A stretch of DNA of 64,000 nt from contig CP136069.1 in assembly GCA_032622095.1 (NCBI GenBank), forward strand, positions 8,324,036 to 8,388,035, read 5' to 3'. The notes under the pieces were generated by a model, which saw only the letters and a list, made by a program, of their open reading frames with translations, did no database searches and had not been told where the DNA came from. Both the position numbers and the translations under genes were made by a program. Below are positions 62,699 through 64,000 of the stretch, one piece after another. The DNA is from Siphonodentalium dalli. Its lineage: Eukaryota; Mollusca; Scaphopoda; Gadilida; Siphonodentaliidae. Numbering within the stretch: position 1 is the first letter of the stretch; every line of letters begins with the position of its first letter.

Positions 62699-62936
62699 GT
62701 ATTATGTGTTGTGATAATTTTACCAAGTGGCCTTGTATGGGCGTCATAGCAACCGACATCCGGCTGTTATTTGGTGTTATGTGATGAACGTGTTTGTGTT
62801 GAGCAGGCCAGAAACATTTTACATCCTCAGGCCAAATCAAATAAAAATACTGTGTTTTCAGGAACCTCCCTCCGTAACTTAGATGTCATAATCAATTGTT
62901 TTATTTGTTAATTTACCCAGAATTTTACAAGATTTG

Positions 62937-63388
62937 TTAACCCTTTCAGTGCCAGGGGCCGATCTCATCGGCCCTAATTTACGGTCGGTAAAATCGGCCC
63001 TAAAAAAATAAAAAAATATTTTATTTATTTTTGGGTATGCTTAAGCATGCTATTGCGAATTTAAAATCAAACTGGATAACACCTTAGGGGCATGTTATAA
63101 CTCAAAACTATCACCAAGTATTTATAGTAATAAATTTGATGCCCAGAAAAACGTAAGATTCCCTGGCACTAAACCTACAAAATAAGTCTGGCACTGAACC
63201 AGTTAAAGAATATAAGAAAAAATTATTAAAATTGTAAAAATTTGTAAAAAATAATAACAAATTGTTAGGCCAATGCATTCTCTTATATATGGAAGTCGAC
63301 ACATGGTCGACTTGCATATATAAGAGAATGCATTGGCACAGGGTATATGGGTTGACACAAAAATCGGACCTGGCACTGAAAGGGTTAA
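62937..63388. mobile_element. Family A MITE, long version
   Basis: TTAACCCTTTCAGTGCCAGG to CTGGCACTGAAAGGGTTAA, with GGGTATGCTTAAGCATGCTA internal segment and hairpin 63269-63339. Confidence 0.88.
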
Positions 63389-63524
63389 AGGTGGATTATC
63401 TCTTCTGAAACATGATCTATATAGTTTACTGGATATGAAATAATAAATACGGATTGAAGACCCTTATCCAAATATGTATCTATCGATTAATATTGATTTT
63501 ATTTGTAATTATTTTCGTATAAAA

Positions 63525-63684
63525 TACAGTAATGCCCCAAATAATCGACTCCTTAACCACAGAAGAATTATGCGTAACTTTTCAGGATTTAGTTAGAAAT
63601 ATGGCCATATTTCCGACTAAATCCTGAAAAGTTACCCACAATTCTTCTGTGGTTAAGGAGTCGATTATTTAGGGCATTAATGTA
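63525..63684. mobile_element. Family B MITE, short centre
   Basis: TACAGTAATGCCCCAAATAA to GGGCATTAATGTA; the middle ATGGCTTGTTGCCATTC part is deleted. From 63685 to the end nothing is recognised. Confidence 0.83.
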
Positions 63685-64000
63685 ACTCTGCCATTCAATT
63701 CTGACTCCTGATATTGATGACCATCTTTTTTATTAGCATTTTTTGGGTATTTCCACTCCATAGAAAACATCGTCTGAACTACGCCTAATTGTAAATATTT
63801 ACATTTCGATTTGGGACGCAACTATCGGCGATAATCTAACACCAAATGATTTCGCCATCGAGAGTCATTGCATTTAATTATATATAAGAATGACGATGTA
63901 TATCGTCAATTTGAATTAATATTCGTAACAAATAACTACTTTGTGAAAGATTATTCTCAATTTCTATTTTATCACCCTACCGGAGTGTTTCACATAACTT

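Overview
The window is nuclear DNA of an invertebrate animal. It is AT-rich, has one very long gene split into short exons by consensus GT-AG introns, and its introns are filled with palindromic MITEs, SINEs and minisatellites. The repeat types (Pearl/HINE-like element with ~160-bp core repeats, tRNA-derived SINEs, TTAA-flanked hairpin MITEs) fit a mollusc or another lophotrochozoan best. That placement is inference; nothing here names the species.

The only protein gene I can support lies on the + strand from 802 to 62698 and runs off both ends. It is the single p160/SRC nuclear receptor coactivator gene (NCOA family; fly homologue taiman). I placed 15 exons whose phases all agree and which join to about 1361 codons. 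In order they encode the bHLH helices (802-974), PAS-A (19230-35914), a linker and PAS-B (37395-43821), a Ser/Gly-rich stretch (48084-48667), the LXXLL receptor-interaction region (52876-59504), a putative CBP-binding AD1 region and polyQ tract (in 59088-60504), and a Gln/Arg-rich segment with a conserved C-terminal motif (61284-62698). The first coding exon and the 3' end lie outside the window.

The introns hold several transposon families. Family A is piggyBac-like MITEs (TTAA target site, CCCTTT...AAAGGG ends) built around a long hairpin; two copies have split known repeats exactly at TTAA. Family B is a ~215-bp near-perfect palindrome bordered by TA. Family C is CAAGCCT-ended elements with one or two hairpins. 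There are five hAT-type non-autonomous elements with 8-bp target duplications, two Pearl/HINE-like elements with 15 and 11 core repeats, and three tRNA-derived SINEs. Tandem arrays occur throughout, including a 2.26-kb 24-bp satellite (26703-28961), 60-bp x12, 29-bp x23 and 39-bp arrays.

The most unusual signal is that sequence from several NCOA splice junctions recurs in the adjoining intron. It is seen at the exon 1, 4, 6 and 9 donors and the exon 10 and 15 5' ends. The clearest case is 61929-62596, where seven exon 15-derived units put decoy 3' splice sites exactly 84 bp apart upstream of the real one, each leading to an early stop. No bacterial features, CRISPR arrays, rRNA or standalone tRNA genes are present. 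I found no new multi-gene system; the notable biology is the gene-repeat interaction.
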